From Gautieria morchelliformis (lineage: Eukaryota > Basidiomycota > Agaricomycetes > Gomphales > Gomphaceae), in NCBI GenBank assembly GCA_015179125.1, contig WHVA01000297.1:62001-126000 (forward strand): 64,000 nt of DNA, written 5' to 3'. A program made the translations under genes and the position numbers. A model generated the notes under the pieces. It did not search any database, was not told the origin of the DNA, and was given only the letters and a program-made list of their open reading frames with translations. Within the stretch, counting starts at the first letter, position 1, and every line of letters starts with the position of its first letter. Positions 1 through 12,656 of this stretch are shown in pieces.

Positions 1-426
1 AGGCTGTTTTTGATCCGTAGGGGCTTAGACATTCCCCATGTCGACGTAGTCATCAACTTCGATATTCCAACGCACTCCAAGGATTATATCCACCGTGTTG
101 GACGCACTGCGCGCGCAGGGCGGTCTGGAAAATCCATCACGCTAGTCACCCAGTACGACGTTGAGTTAATACAACGCATCGAGGGCGTTGTGGGGAAGAA
201 GATGGACGAATGGGCAGTGGACAAGGAGGAGGTCGCGCTCCTGAGAGAAAGGGTGGATGAAGCTGGACGGGTCGCAGCAAGTGAACTCAGAGAGCAGGCG
301 AAGGAAGGAAAGGGTCGAAAGCGGAAGAGAGATCACAGGACCGATGTGGGTGGCGGTGGGGATAGGGATGACGACGTAGTTGAAGCTGGTCTGCCAACCA
401 AAAGGCATAAGGGGAGACGGAAATGA
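1..426 (+). CDS. RRP3: ATP-dependent rRNA helicase RRP3 (DDX47-like), 3' end only
   Basis: This is the C-terminal exon of a DEAD-box RNA helicase that acts in pre-18S rRNA processing in the nucleolus. Visible are the end of the helicase C domain with RGLDIP and the motif VI block [11 protein letters not shown], then [20 protein letters not shown], which is typical of the RRP3/DDX47 subfamily, and a basic Lys/Arg-rich tail ([17 protein letters not shown]) suiting a nucleolar protein. The exon probably begins at 21, after the acceptor TAG at 18-20; the first Arg codon is completed across that intron. The stop is at 424-426. The N-terminal RecA domain lies outside the window. It converges on the oxygenase gene with only about 40 bp between stop codons. 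Confidence 0.88.
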   Translation, partial: RLFLIRRGLDIPHVDVVINFDIPTHSKDYIHRVGRTARAGRSGKSITLVTQYDVELIQRIEGVVGKKMDEWAVDKEEVALLRERVDEAGRVAASELREQAKEGKGRKRKRDHRTDVGGGGDRDDDVVEAGLPTKRHKGRRK

Positions 427-466
427 TGTCCTGTAGGCCATGTGTTATATTGTTTGTGTTCTTCAT

Positions 467-1409
467 TTACCGTTTAAACATGACATCAGATCTCAAAACA
501 TACTTGACGCCCTTCACAATGGGTTTCCCTTCGTGTAGCATACACTCGTGACCGTGGCTAACATACTTATTCACACCTCAAATGTCTGATGAAGATAGGG
601 TACTCACCGATGAACCAACGCTGTGCCACGAGCCAAAGACGCTACTATCTCCTCAGTCTGTTCGCCCCGTCTTTCACGGTAAAACACAGTCTTAAAGGAA
701 GACAGGTCTGTACCGAGAATGTTGCCAACTACATCAAACATACCTGTCCACCAACTACTCCTTGAGCTTCTCCAGTGAGGTATATCAGAAGAGTCCATTC
801 GGACTGTGCACCAGTCTCCGGGTCTTTAACAGAGTCATCGTAATGTCGACCGAAGTGATCTCCTTCCGAGTAGCGATACAACCGAATATTTGAGTTGAGC
901 GAGTGAGGATCAACCGAAATGTTGGGTTTTCGTGTCGCAGACGCCGGGATTGGAAAGCTAGGCAGGTGAGGTTCTAAGATGCCAAACAGGTGTCCTGCGA
1001 ATTGCGGCGAACGTATTGAAAGTCGATCTAGAGTATGGCAAATTCATGACGCTGCCAGGATGGTAAATCTCTGCTTCACGGGAGGAACGCACGGTTAACA
1101 CGATCAGCTTCGCCTTTCTTCTTAGGAGGTGTGGCTTCTAGTGGTAGCTTTTCAATGAAAGCTACGAATGCCTTGCATTCTCCCGGAGACAGCAGATCCT
1201 GTTGTCAAACACCATGATTAGCGGAAGACAGAAAAGACACAGCAAGCACGCACGGCTATGGTAAGGATTTGGTCCTGTTCTAGTACAGTAAGCTCCAGAT
1301 CCACTTTGGGTGTCAATAGGGGAAAGTCTGGATAATCAGTGCCATTGGACACTCCCTTGGATTGGTGCGATCTTGCTTTACTGGCTTTGGATTTCAAGTT
1401 TAGAGGCAT
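467..1409 (-). CDS. 2-oxoglutarate/Fe(II)-dependent dioxygenase (prolyl 4-hydroxylase-like)
   Basis: Five exons fit a 239-residue product: 1409-1254, 1198-1093, 1027-744, 690-608 and 557-467, all with GT-AG introns in consistent phase. The double-stranded beta-helix oxygenase fold shows the iron ligands as HFGRHYDD (His149, Asp151) and LHEGKP (His218), with Lys228 ten residues later as the expected 2-oxoglutarate-binding residue. SEWTLLIYLTG and VFYRERRG are typical of fungal P4H-type oxygenases that hydroxylate protein or small-molecule substrates. The N-terminus is Lys/Ser-rich with no signal peptide, so the protein is probably cytosolic or nuclear. The start at 1409 was chosen because upstream sequence in the same frame does not resemble the family. 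The substrate cannot be told. Confidence 0.85.
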
Positions 1410-1608
1410 AACAGCAACTTTCAAAGGAGACGTTGCACTAATACAGTAACAAACAAGGGCCATTTTGTCAAGAGAGAAGGACACGGCGGTGCAAGACGGC
1501 CCCCCTTTGAGCTCTTGGAAGGTGACATTGACACGCCATGCCACTGGAGATATTCATTGCAGGTAGAGCATGAGTATACATTTGAAATGTTTAGTATCTA
1601 TCCCAGGC

Positions 1609-2382
<774 letters not shown>

Positions 2383-2870
2383 TTATCTGTACGTGCGCTG
2401 GGCGTCAATATGTACATCTCATAGTGGGAGTAGCCATCCATCCCAAGGCCCTCTCCACCCCACGTTTAACGCAAAGTCTAGCTTCGAGGCTGCCATTCCA
2501 AACATTCGTAGTAAGATACTACTCACTTTGACAAAGATTTAGTATTACGATGGGGAGGCGATGACTCGGAGCACCGGGAAATGCCGGACAATCTTTCAAA
2601 CTAGCGCGCGTCGCACACGAGCGATTGTTTAGGTAGGATCGGCAGTAGATAGCACGCACGCCGTAAGGCAGCACGAAGTGAATGGATCTGCTTTCCGTGC
2701 ATGAACTTGTATGGAACAGGATTCCAGCCAGCTCCAGGTACCTAGGACAGGTACTCTCCTGACTTCGCTATAGGATTTTGCGTATGACAACTTGGTGGCC
2801 TAGTGATGTCAGTCCTTGCGCCCTCTGGAAGTTTGGTTCACCCCCAGTGACAGCCACTCACTCTTCTTCC
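2383..2870. promoter_or_regulatory. Divergent intergenic region between EGD2 and the DUF1264 gene
   Basis: About 490 bp separate the two start codons, so this stretch should hold the promoters of both genes. I see no clear TATA box, tRNA or conserved open frame here. The DUF1264 start used is the Met at 2871; the same frame is open from 2778, so the boundary could move. Confidence 0.45.
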
Positions 2871-3816
2871 ATGAACTCCCAAACGAAACAGGCTTTGTAT
2901 GGCTCTTTGCCCTATAACGTAGCTGGGTCAGCTATCATGGATTTTAAACCCGTAAATGCAGTACACCAGCATCTGTGCGCTTTCCACAGCTATGCGTGAG
3001 TCCCTGAGGTACCTTAGATGCCTGCTCATTAGCTCGGTAGTGTCGATCAGACACGACAGGTGGAAGCTCATCATTTCTGCACCCACTTGACTCCCGACTT
3101 TCATCAATGCATTATCTATGATTCTGATGCACCCGATGCCAAGTTGCTCGGTATCGAATATATTGTATCTGAAAAGGTACGAAATGGTGATGTTCGTGTC
3201 CGCATTTTTCTTCACTCCTCGATGTGATAGGTTTTTTCAACCCTTCCGGAAAACGAGCGTGTATACTGGCACTCGCATAAATACGAAGTACGAACCTACT
3301 ATAATAATTTTGAATCGTGACGGGGCTGAATGATTGCTACCTCCAGGTAGAAAGTGGTCTGCTCCAGCTCCACGTCAAGAGTATGGTATCTGGTTTGTGA
3401 AACTCCATGCGTAGCCTGAGGGAGTGTTCTCAATTCTACTAGGACTCGTGACGGACCCAGCGGAGAAGCCCGCCATGCTTGAGCTTCAGAGGACGTACGG
3501 CAAGACTATACACACATGGCAAATTGTAAGTTCGACTTAGGTACTACACCAGAATGCTGTACGTTCACAGGACACATCGCCCGACCTCCCTTTGGGCCCG
3601 CCGTCGCTCATGATGTCTTTTACTGCCGATGGGCAAGTGCGCCAGGACCTAGTGCATGCACGAGACACAAGGACAGGGCAAGACACCTTGGAGCGGCGTT
3701 TGCTTAGGCAACAGTATCTGCACGATTACGAAAAGGCTGGAGGCTCCGACCAATGGGTGGAGACTGGTCAATCAATCAGTTTCGAACCAGTTATTAGGCC
3801 CGTGAAGTCAGACTAA
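2871..3816 (+). CDS. DUF1264 / oil-body-associated-protein-like (OBAP) protein
   Basis: Six exons (2871-2995, 3041-3176, 3231-3287, 3347-3392, 3443-3525, 3571-3816) join into 230 residues with every intron GT-AG and in phase. The family signature is well kept: [18 protein letters not shown] near the N-terminus, then [58 protein letters not shown], and [20 protein letters not shown] proteins are found on plant lipid droplets; in fungi the role is unknown. No signal peptide or membrane helix is visible. The DUF1264 assignment rests on remembered family motifs and is firm; the first few residues are less certain. Confidence 0.85.
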
Positions 3817-3914
3817 TTACGTACACACTTGTACATGACTTCTATATTCTCACGCTGAATTCTTGCTTGCCACTCCTCCTCGCTTAACCCCTGACATTTT
3901 CTTTTATCGCAAAA

Positions 3915-5205
3915 ATGGGACTTGGAAAGCGCAAGGCCGATGAATATGACCCCGCCCCTCTTGCGAGCTCTTCAACAGGCCTTACCTCTCCCGCCAAGCG
4001 ACAGAAGAATGACCCCAGTGCTGAAAAAAGGCTGGCTCGTTTCAAAGCTTCGTGTCCTAAGAATATCATGGAAAGAGTGGACAGAGTCATGACCCAAAGA
4101 TTTTTCATGATCGAGCGCAACCGAAGTCAAGGAGAGCTAAGAGAAGAATTCAAAGTTTTGGGCTCTACGTGAGTTCTTCACCGATGACATTTATGACGTG
4201 CCACAACCTATATATTTTCATCAATATTTCGCAGGGGAAACGTGGGATCTACTGGCTTCCTCTCCGGCCTGAGCTGACCTCAAGGCATTTATAGGTCTAT
4301 ACTGTCATAATCGATAAATTGCCCTCATGCAACTGTAATGTTCTTCAAAACTTCATCCCTTCATACCCTCAAACGCTACAGGTCCTGACGCATCTAAGGG
4401 AAACCATTGCAAACACATACTCTTTATTTTCTTGAAAGGTATAGTTGCATTTGGCATAGTGGCATGACCTCTTTAATTCCCTTGACAGTTCTCTCTGTCT
4501 CTATGGCTTCTATGTTCTATTACCAGAAGTGAATGCTTATTTATCTGTACTGTTTTGTCGTTGATTGATCTCTGGACAAAGAGCTCTGTTATCCACTGAA
4601 CTAGAGGCTGTCTTTGCTAATGCCCCTGCGGCACCCAACTCTTTGTCACATGCCCGGATTCAAGCAGCATATGCCAAAGCTATGGGTCGCTTGGACGAAT
4701 CCGCTGAACTAGAATCCGTAGCGGACAAAGGGGACGAAGGCAAGATGCGGATCCCTGAGGAAGGTGACAACTGCCCTATATGCTACGAATCAATGCACGA
4801 CGTGGATATCAAAACCCTGTCCTTCTGCGATGTGTGTAATAATGCCCTTCATACTGAATGTTTCCAGCAATGTACGCCGTAGCGTAATTCGCTCAACAAA
4901 CTGGGCTGATCGGGTTTACAGGGGCGAGGACTGCGAGACCACTCACCTGCGTGTGGTGTCGTGCCAAGTGGGCAGTGCCACAGAATGATGCTGGTAGCAG
5001 TGCAGGAGCATGTGTGGGGACAAGCGAAGGATATCTTAATCTTGGAGCCGTAGCCGGTGTCAGTCCTGTGCGAGATACCAGTAGCTGTACGAGCGACTCC
5101 GTCGAATTTGGCTCAAGTCACTTACTCCGTTTTCATACAGATTATAATGGTCCCCGGCGTGGACAGAAGGGTAGGGGTAACTTCTACCGACGCTCATATT
5201 ACTAG
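3915..5205 (+). CDS. SWIM zinc finger and RING-type domain protein (putative E3 ubiquitin ligase)
   Basis: Eight exons (3915-4168, 4235-4241, 4295-4334, 4382-4438, 4489-4528, 4582-4871, 4922-5086, 5141-5205) give 305 residues. A basic Lys-rich N-terminus (KRKADEYDP, PAKRQK) suggests a nuclear localisation signal. A SWIM finger follows with Cys99-x-Cys101-x8-Cys110-x-His112. A RING-like domain carries CPIC (197-200), CDVC (215-218), His223/Cys226 and CVWC (239-242). ZSWIM2-like proteins of this layout act as ubiquitin ligases, which is inferred here. The C-terminus is Gly/Arg/Tyr-rich (GPRRGQKGRG, FYRRSYY). Exon 2 is only 7 nt but is needed to restore the conserved STGNVYTV. Confidence 0.87.
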
Positions 5206-5375
5206 CCGGTGCTCTCTACTATCATTGTCTATTTGCCGGAATTTATTTATTTTATTCGATGTCAAATAAATGGCATTGATGATAATGGACCGCAACTAAG
5301 GGCTATTACAAAATATGTAGTAGACTACGTGAAATTAAACCGATCGCCATCCACAACCTAGGATATATATACACA

Positions 5376-6360
5376 TCACTGCGTGATCTTAACCACACTG
5401 CCCCTCCATTGCTCCCAGTTCTTCAACACCCCTTCGACAACAAAGTGAGCCACTTCCTTCCTGGAAATAGAGTATACACCCTTAAATTCCTCTACGGTTG
5501 TTTTGTAGTCTCCTTTCGCTGGTTTGTCGTCTCCATCTACCAACAAGGAAGGCCGGATGATAACAAGCTCGGTAAGATAACCCGGGGCCTTCATCTCTTT
5601 CTGCCAGTTTGGTCCCAAAAACTCTGTGAGTTCATTTGGGTCTTCTTGTGGCCACGTCCATTTTGCAGCGTGGAAGGCAGCACCTGTTAAATACATGGTT
5701 TGATCTGCCGAGATATTCAAGGAAATAGAGCACGTACGCTCCATTGTGAGCTTATCGACATGTGGTCCATGGAGGCCATATGTGAATATTGGCTTCAGTA
5801 GGAGCGGGAGTGTGTCGTGGCTGGCTTTCGTCAGCCCATTTGACGAAATAACAATTAGCTTGGGCTGGGGCGACGTCGGAGTCGCTTCCGGATAGGACAC
5901 CAGCACATTGTACAGGCAGGAGCTGCAAAGATTTGGGGGTTTGATAACGAAGCCTTTCAAGGGACTGAACGAGGGTGTTCCACCTGGCAGAACGCTGGTG
6001 TCAGACTAATACACTATCTCACGACTAAGGATACTTACCCACAGTAAACAGAACAGCGTCTAGTCGTCCATCGATACGGGCGTCGGTAAGAGCTTTCTGG
6101 ACATCGGCTCTGATAGTCGCATCGCCACTGATGACTTTGGCTCGGCCCTCTTTGATGTGCTTCTGCATCTTCGAGTCTTTGTCAAAAACTGCCGGTTTGC
6201 GCAGCAAGAACGTCACGGCATGTCCTTCTCCTGAACAATGAGAAGCAACACGTTCAACAAAATTGAAGAAAAAATCGTTGCTCGGTTGGAACATACCCAG
6301 TAGTCGCAGGCAGGAGAGGTATCCGATGTTTCTTGAAGCACCGATGGCAAGGACGTACAT
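5376..6360 (-). CDS. NAD(P)-binding Rossmann-fold protein, NmrA/SDR-like
   Basis: Four exons (6360-6297, 6230-6039, 5983-5738, 5683-5376) code for 269 residues. The N-terminus forms the dinucleotide-binding strand and glycine turn (LAIGASRNIGYLS), followed by HAVTFLLRKP, an acidic strand end (ISGDAT) and DAVLFTVGG, as in atypical SDR/NmrA-like proteins. The 54-nt intron between exons 3 and 4 is free of stops and could be misread as coding; removing it joins MER to AAFHAAKW. No catalytic YxxxK was recognised, so it may be a redox-sensing or epimerase-like member. The substrate is unknown. The protein has no membrane segments. Confidence 0.8.
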
Positions 6361-6782
6361 GTTTTCTGGTAATGCCTTGTGTGAGGTGAGGACTCCAGAT
6401 GACGACTTGAAGTCGAGGGGCCCGTTGTTGGTCCATTCTGTGTTATTTCAGACGCTTTAAATGCGATTAGGTCTACTGCGCGCGGCAGTTCTCTGCGCAG
6501 TACGTGCGAGTCATTGATCCCTCCGACAGGTAACACGTTTGAGCCACGTCTCCGATGCCGAACGAGCTCGCTGCTTTTGCTGACTGGTGAGCCGGACGGC
6601 GTAGACAGCGGGGACAGGGAGTAGCGACTCCGGTGACAGCGACTCCGCACAAAGTTCCTCCGAGATGGCTAACTCAGGGACAAACTTCAAAATACTTGAT
6701 ATGAGAAACAGAACAAGACTGCGGTAATCCCTTTTGCCTTCGTCTGTAACCTATCTACATCTATAATTCCCTAACCGTTTGC
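6361..6782. other. Intergenic region between the Rossmann-protein gene and ATP18
   Basis: This stretch lies upstream of the Rossmann-fold gene and downstream of ATP18, both on the minus strand, so it should hold one promoter and one 3' UTR. A 145-codon minus-strand frame here overlaps the first exon and intron of the Rossmann gene and shows no family resemblance. Nothing else was recognised. Confidence 0.5.
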
Positions 6783-7082
6783 TCAATGATGTGCCTTCTC
6801 CTTGGAAATCTGGAGCGCGTAGGGGTTGCGCGGGTCGTTGGCGAACGCTTCAGCTATAGAGACGTCAGATCGACAGCTCAGCAGGCAAACATGCTACAAA
6901 GCTGCGTACACATTACGCCCGCACTCTGAGCCTTCGCCACGAGGAAGAATGTGAGTCCACTAGCAACGAAGAAGGGCCACATTGGGCGGGCAATCTGTGG
7001 ATTGACGTTGAGCACTGCAAGCCTGAAATGGTGCTAGGACGCTCACAGGTGTTGGCCACTTGCGGAGACCTAGAAAACTCAT
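6783..7082 (-). CDS. ATP18: ATP synthase subunit J (i/j), mitochondrial
   Basis: Three small exons (7082-7047, 6994-6910, 6853-6783) join into a 63-residue protein. It begins MSFLGLRKWPTP, continues with a single membrane helix ARPMWPFFVASGLTFFLV, and ends in SEAFANDPRNPYALQ and a His-rich tail. This matches fungal Atp18, a small Fo subunit in the inner mitochondrial membrane involved in ATP synthase structure and dimer formation. The second donor is GTACGC after GVM plus one base, which restores the conserved SEAFANDPRNPYA. The gene is easily missed because its exons encode 12, 28 and 23 residues. Confidence 0.88.
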
Positions 7083-7453
7083 GGCTGATAAATGGTCCTT
7101 ACTGTTAAAAAAATTCAGAACTAGACGCCAAGTGAACCTTGCAATTCCACTGACGTTGCTGGATGAGGGATTTAAGGATGCGTCGTTGATCGGAGTTCAA
7201 ATTCTACTCCCAGCAGAGGTATCCCATGTATATGAGAAAATTAAAAATTTTTTTTTAGGCTTGTGGCAGTCCTAATCGCAGCGTACTGATGCAATAGGTC
7301 ATGTTTATAGCTGGCACTACAGTACGAAACGAGCCTAATTATCATAGCCTTTTAGTGGTCCCTTGGTACAGGCTGCCTTCCTCGCTACTGCCATCACGGT
7401 GGGGTTTGCCTCATGGGGCGCCGTCTGTAGTTGTCGCCGTTACTTCTCTAGAC
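7083..7453. other. Intergenic region upstream of ATP18
   Basis: About 370 bp lie between the ATP18 start and the stop of the next minus-strand gene. It should include the ATP18 promoter. A run of A/T (aaaattaaaaattttttttt, about 7238-7258) is present; no gene or RNA was recognised. Confidence 0.45.
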
Positions 7454-8586
7454 TCATGAATGTATGTGACCAGGAGCTTTATCTTGGGTATGAGCGATCT
7501 CATGTTCAATCGGCGGGTCCGAGTCATCATTTGCCTGATGGCTCTCTTCAGATGGGGAAGGACTGTCTTGTCGCCCATGCGGTGGGCCGACTGGAAATGT
7601 CACAGCCAGTGGAGGCTGGATCCTCTCGTTAGCTAATGGGTATGGCTGATCGTAAGGTGCGGATTGAGTCGGCATGTGTGGGGGAGGGATGTGATGACCC
7701 TGAGCTGCATAATGCATAACTCGCTTGAGAGTAGTCGTGAGAATGTTTCGCTGTGAGATGGAATGTATGACATACACCGCTATCCCAGTGATCAAAGCCG
7801 GCTGCCATGAGCGGTTCAAATGCGGCCAAATCCTCGTTCGTCGAGCGCAAGATGCGCAGTAATTGTTGCTTGATCTGTGGTGTATAAGACAACCCGTATA
7901 ATAGAGTCGAGGCAAACATTTGTCCTGGACTCGTATGAGCTTGAAAGGGTGGCGGCACTTCACGTTGCTGAAGATTCGAGTCACGAGAATCAGCGAGCAC
8001 GGCCTCGTATTGTCCTATTAACCCATTCAACCCGAAAATAGCTAAATTCAACGGGGAGTGCCCACCTCGTTCATTGATTGTGAATCCGACGGCTGTCTGT
8101 TCAACTGTTACACCCGTATCAACTGGGGTGCCTCGTGGGCTTGGTAATAAACATGTCACAGGAAAAGGCATGCATACCGACAGCAATGATTTTCCTCGCC
8201 TTCACAGCTGCACGATGTTTGCGCTGTCTCTCGCGCGCTGCTTCACGAATCCTCTGCTTTCTCCGGGCCTCTCCCAATGGCAAGTCGTCCAGAGAGGCCC
8301 CCTTGCCCCCTCCTTTTCTTTTAGCGATCGCCGACCGTGAGCCTTTGATCTCCATGTCATGAGATCCCAAATTCGCGTCGGAAGTGCCTCCAGGAGTTAC
8401 AGTCATAGTAGCACTCGCTCTGTCCCGCTCCCGGTTTAGGCGTTGCCGCTCGCGAGCCTGTTCACGTTTATTGGGTGAGACGACGTCGGGAGTGTGACTA
8501 GAGTAATCGCGTAGCGACGTTGATACAGACGTCGAAGAAAGCTCATAATAACGCTTAAAAACGTCAGAATAGCTCATCGTGACCAC
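7454..8586 (-). CDS. Hypothetical protein with a basic region, possible transcription factor
   Basis: I do not recognise the family. Three exons (8586-8178, 8122-7776, 7723-7454) give about 341 residues; the start may instead be the Met at 8577. The N-terminal third is highly basic and helical: KREQARERQRLNRERDRA and later EARRKQRIREAARERQRKHR, resembling a bZIP-like basic region or a nuclear localisation segment, but no leucine zipper is evident. A conserved-looking middle (GHSPLNLAIFGLNGLIGQ, LRILRSTNEDLAAFEPLMAA) is followed by a Pro/His/Ser-rich tail. The second intron was placed with donor GTATGT and acceptor CTCAAG (52 nt); an alternative acceptor would make a 25-nt intron, which is implausibly short. 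Confidence 0.6.
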
Positions 8587-8681
8587 CGTGACGTTTCGAG
8601 AGAAGACTAGACGCCCTTACGCCTGGTTCTCACGGCGCGGTATCGCGTCTGAGCCCAACAGGAACATTATAAATAATTACT
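8587..8681. promoter_or_regulatory. Compact divergent promoter, hypothetical gene / KAP114
   Basis: Only about 95 bp separate the start codons of the minus-strand basic-region gene and the plus-strand importin gene, so the two must share promoter elements. An AT-rich stretch (attataaataatta, about 8666-8679) sits just before the importin start. Confidence 0.5.
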
Positions 8682-11600
8682 ATGGACACTGAACTTGGTC
8701 GTTGTCTTACTGGAACCCTCAATCCTGATCCAAATGTGCGTATTAAAGCTGAACTGCGACTTGGTGAACTATTGCCTCACCCAGGTTCGTTGTTTCAAAA
8801 TCACCTTCAGAAAGTCTGACTCGATTGCCAGATGCGGGCTCTGCCCTAGCCGCAATTTTTGTTTCCAAGGATGTGGATATAGCCATGCGCCAGATAAGTC
8901 TCGAGGGCATTGTCTGTGATCATAGCTTGATAATGTTTTGACCAGCACTCTGCGAGCATTGTGCTTCGCAAATACGTCAAGGAACACTGGTCGCCTTATT
9001 TTGCCTTCTTCAAAGGATCCGCGGCTCCCCCAGAGGTGTTTATTGCGATTTTTCCTTGCTGTCACCTAGCTTATTGCCGCTACAGGTCAAAGAGTCCATT
9101 CGCACCGCCGTCTTTCATGCCTTATCCGATACCTCAAGCAAAGTTCGCTCTGCTGCCGCCAATGTCCTCTCTCTCATCGCCAACAGCGACTGGCCCGATC
9201 ACTGTCCTGATTTATTAAACCAGCTTCTCGCTCTGCTCTCGTCACCTTCGCCAGATGCCGTGCATGGGGCAATGCGGGTCTTCACCGAGTTTGTCAAGGA
9301 CGATCTTACCGAAGATCATATGTTCTCCGTGCTTCGCCAACTGTTACCTGTGTTGATGACTATCATTGGTAGCCCTCAACAGCATTCGCCGCTCACGAGA
9401 GCGCGAGCAATCTCCGTCTTCCGACAGTGCCTGTCTGCGCTGTACATGGTTAAGGAGCAACATCCCAAAGGGGTCAAGGAAGCCGTCGATGCAATCCTCC
9501 CTCAGTGGATCGATGCTTTCATTGTATTGCTCGATCATGATCTCGCGGAAGAGATGGTAAACGAGAATAACTGGGATGCGCTGCTCGTTTGCATGCAAGT
9601 CTTCAAGACCCTGGATACCATTCAAACCATTTTCAGTCGTTCCCTCAAAAGCTATTCGAGCCGTCTCCTTGACGCGGCTCTGCGGCACCTTCAAATACTC
9701 CTGCCCCCATTTGAGAGGTACTACCTCGATCCATCTGCTTCGCCCCCATTATCTGCGGAGGACGAAGACGTGTCATTGTCACGTATTGCATGTCCAATCA
9801 TTGACTTTACCTCCAACGCGGCTAGAGGCAGTGCTGCCCGATCATGGTTTGAACCCGTCCATCTAGAGCAGCTCACATGCACCATCTTCCGTTGGATTCA
9901 GATGACGGGCGAAGATGTAAGCCCCGCGACTGTCGATCTCCATAGTCGATCTCTATGATGACAACTTCTACAGGAAGAGAGCTGGGCGAACAATGCGAAC
10001 GCATTTGTGGCTCACGAGGAGGATGAGAGCCAAGAGTACAGCCTTCGTGTGGCAGGTCTAGATCTCCTGGCTGTTGAGTGATCGCCCTTCCTCCCTTTAC
10101 TAAAGGTTCTAAAGTCCACTCGCAGTGTTTATTGGACCGATATTCAGCAAGTGCCACCCGTGCCTTGCAAGGTGCCACACGGCGGCTTGTCGATGAGTCT
10201 AGTCAGGAGCGAACGCGCGGCTCGTCAGAATGGTGTGCAGTTCCCAGCCACAGTGTCTTGTCAATTAACCAGTTGTAGGTGGAGGCCACTCGAGGCGGCA
10301 CTGGCGGCACTTGGTGCACATTCCATGTCCGTGCTCGATACAATCGAGGATGAAGAAGCCTGCAATCGACCAAAACCTTTCGACGTAGAGTCTCTATTGA
10401 CAAATGTTATACCTTCCCTTCTGACGCTGACTGGTGAGTGATGCATCACGTCTACCATTAACTTTTCTGATGTAATCCATAGAATACCCTTTCTTGCAAG
10501 GGCGAAGTTTTGTCTTTGCGAGCCAGTACACAAAACGCCTTCCAGCAGGCCTTGCGAGCAAGTATGTCAATGCGGCGGTTGAGGTCCTCGAGGCAAGCGA
10601 GGCCGGCGTTCCTGTAAAGGTATCAGCCGTCAAGGCCATCCGAAAGTTTGTCCTCAATGTACGACTGCCATATAGTCTTCTCATTCAACCTTCCCAGCTT
10701 TTGTGCGCAAGTTGACGACAGTGCAATTGTTCCTATTGCACCTCGAATCATTAAGGATCTGGGACCATTTTTGCTAGTCACTTCTGAGGATACTCTGGCG
10801 CTCGTCCTTGAGGCGATTAACGTTGTCGTTGAAATCGATGACGGGAAATGGTTAGACCCTGAGCTTGCTCAACTACTTTCGCAGGCAGTCTTAGAAGTCT
10901 GGACCAAGAACATCAAGGGTACGTGGGCACGTAATCTTGGAAAGAAACCACATCCCTGACCTGTAATTCAGATCCCATTTTATTATCCATCCTTGACGAT
11001 CTTCTCACAGACCTGACACGCTCGCCGGCCGCGGGTGTTTATCAGGCTGTGGTATCACACAGTCTCCCTACGCTGTGTAACGCACTCGCGCAGGCGAAGT
11101 CAGGCGAATCATGGATTGCCAGTTCCGCCATCGATCTCATTTGTAGCCTCGCTCGGGGTGCATCGCGTGGCGGCCTAGGAGAAGGTTTCTTTGCCACACT
11201 TGCACCTACTCTCTTTGAATGCTTGGGAAGCACCTATGATCAGGAGACTCTTGAGGTGCATATTTCGCCTTGCCAGCTCGTGTTAGCTGGATCACATCTT
11301 ACCTTTACAGAATGGGATTGTCCTATTTACCCTCATTGTGCGCAAAGACCCCGCGCAGCTGCTCGCCTGGTCAGATGGCATTGGACAGACAGGACTTTCC
11401 AATGTCTTGAATCTCATCGCCCGTCTCTTGAGCCCTTCAGAGAGCGAGTCAGGTGGCCTGGTCATTGGCGACCTCATAATTCACATTCTCCGAAATACCG
11501 GCGACGCCGTGCTGCCGGTGCTGCCGGACCTTATGAAAGCCATGGCGAACAGAATGGCGTCGGCCAAGACGATCGGGTTGTTGCAGGTTTGTGCTTCTTC

Positions 11601-12656
11601 AGAACTATTTCGCTGTGGTTTATTTAGTTGCGCGCAGAGTCTCATAATTCCTTTCGCATTCATGATTCACACCCACAGAGACAATGTTCTTGACATTCTC
11701 GAATCATTTAACGTCGCTGGTGTGGAGCCACCAAAGACGGGACTGGAAATGCTCATTGCAACATGGACAGAGAATACGGAATCATTCCGGGGCCTATGGT
11801 CTCAACGAATTAGGTGCTGTACCGACACGGATGTCCCGAGCATCCTGTTAACCATAACCATAGTAATCTGGGGTTGTGTTCCCTGCTACTCTCAGGACGA
11901 CCAGGCCTGCAAACCATTCAAGTAAAAGGAGACATGATCATCAAGCCTCAGACTTCTAACGGTGAGCCTGTGGCACAATCTGCTTATCACTGGTGTGAGA
12001 TCTGATTGCTACCAGTAATAATCACCCGCTCGCGCGCGAAGCAAAGTGAGCACCATTAACGAGTAAATCGTTTCCGAAAATTCTCACCCGTCCGACTTGT
12101 AGCGCCACATGAGTTTGAATCAGTTACATTCCCTGTTAAAGCACTTAAGCTTCTGTTGCACGACTTGCATGCGAGCGGAGATGCGGCCGCCATCACTGCT
12201 AGGAATGGACACGTGGATTCAGATGATGGGGTGTGTTTACATAATGTTTACATCCAGTTTTATATGAATTTTCTCGTTCAACAGGACTCAGAATGGGCAG
12301 ATTCCGATGATGGGGATGAGAAACTTGTTCAAGGCTTGAAGCAAGATGAATTTGCATATCTGTCAGAGATTTTAGGTAGTAAAGCGGGTCAATTTGATGA
12401 GGACGAGGATGGGCTTGACGGAGGCCTCGACGATGAAGATTTAAAGCAAGATCCTGTGTCGACTATGGATATGAAAGTACGGCTTGGCTGCTCAACAGGC
12501 TGCCTCACCGCCTGACATTCTGCTCATGCATAGGCTCATCTGATTTCGTTTCTGCAAGAATGCGCACGGCAAAACGTGAATGGTTTCCACGCCATTGTCG
12601 ATAGACTCAATGCCGAGGAGATGATGGTCGTGCGGCGAGTGGTGGAGGGTAATTGA
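8682..12656 (+). CDS. KAP114: Importin-9 / karyopherin KAP114
   Basis: This is a long, multi-exon beta-karyopherin that imports histones, TBP and other cargo into the nucleus. Exon 1 (8682-8784) starts MDTELGRCLTGTLNPDP; exon 2 starts at 8832 (GSALAAIFVSKDVDIAMRQ). The exon with SIVLRKYVKEHWSPYFAFF precedes a large exon, 9086-9916, which encodes HEAT-repeat helices (AVFHALSDTSSKVRSAAANV, LLNQLLALLSSPSPDAVHGA). Later exons run to an acidic C-terminal region typical of importin-9 (DSEWADSDDGDEK, DEDEDGLDGGLDDED) and to RLNAEEMMVVRRVVEGN with the stop at 12654-12656. One junction after AMRQ (near 8895-8955) is not resolved by eye. No frameshift was noticed. Confidence 0.85.

Noticed and set aside
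6213..6650. 145-codon minus-strand frame upstream of the Rossmann-fold gene
   Set aside because: It overlaps the first exon and intron of that gene in another frame and resembles no family.
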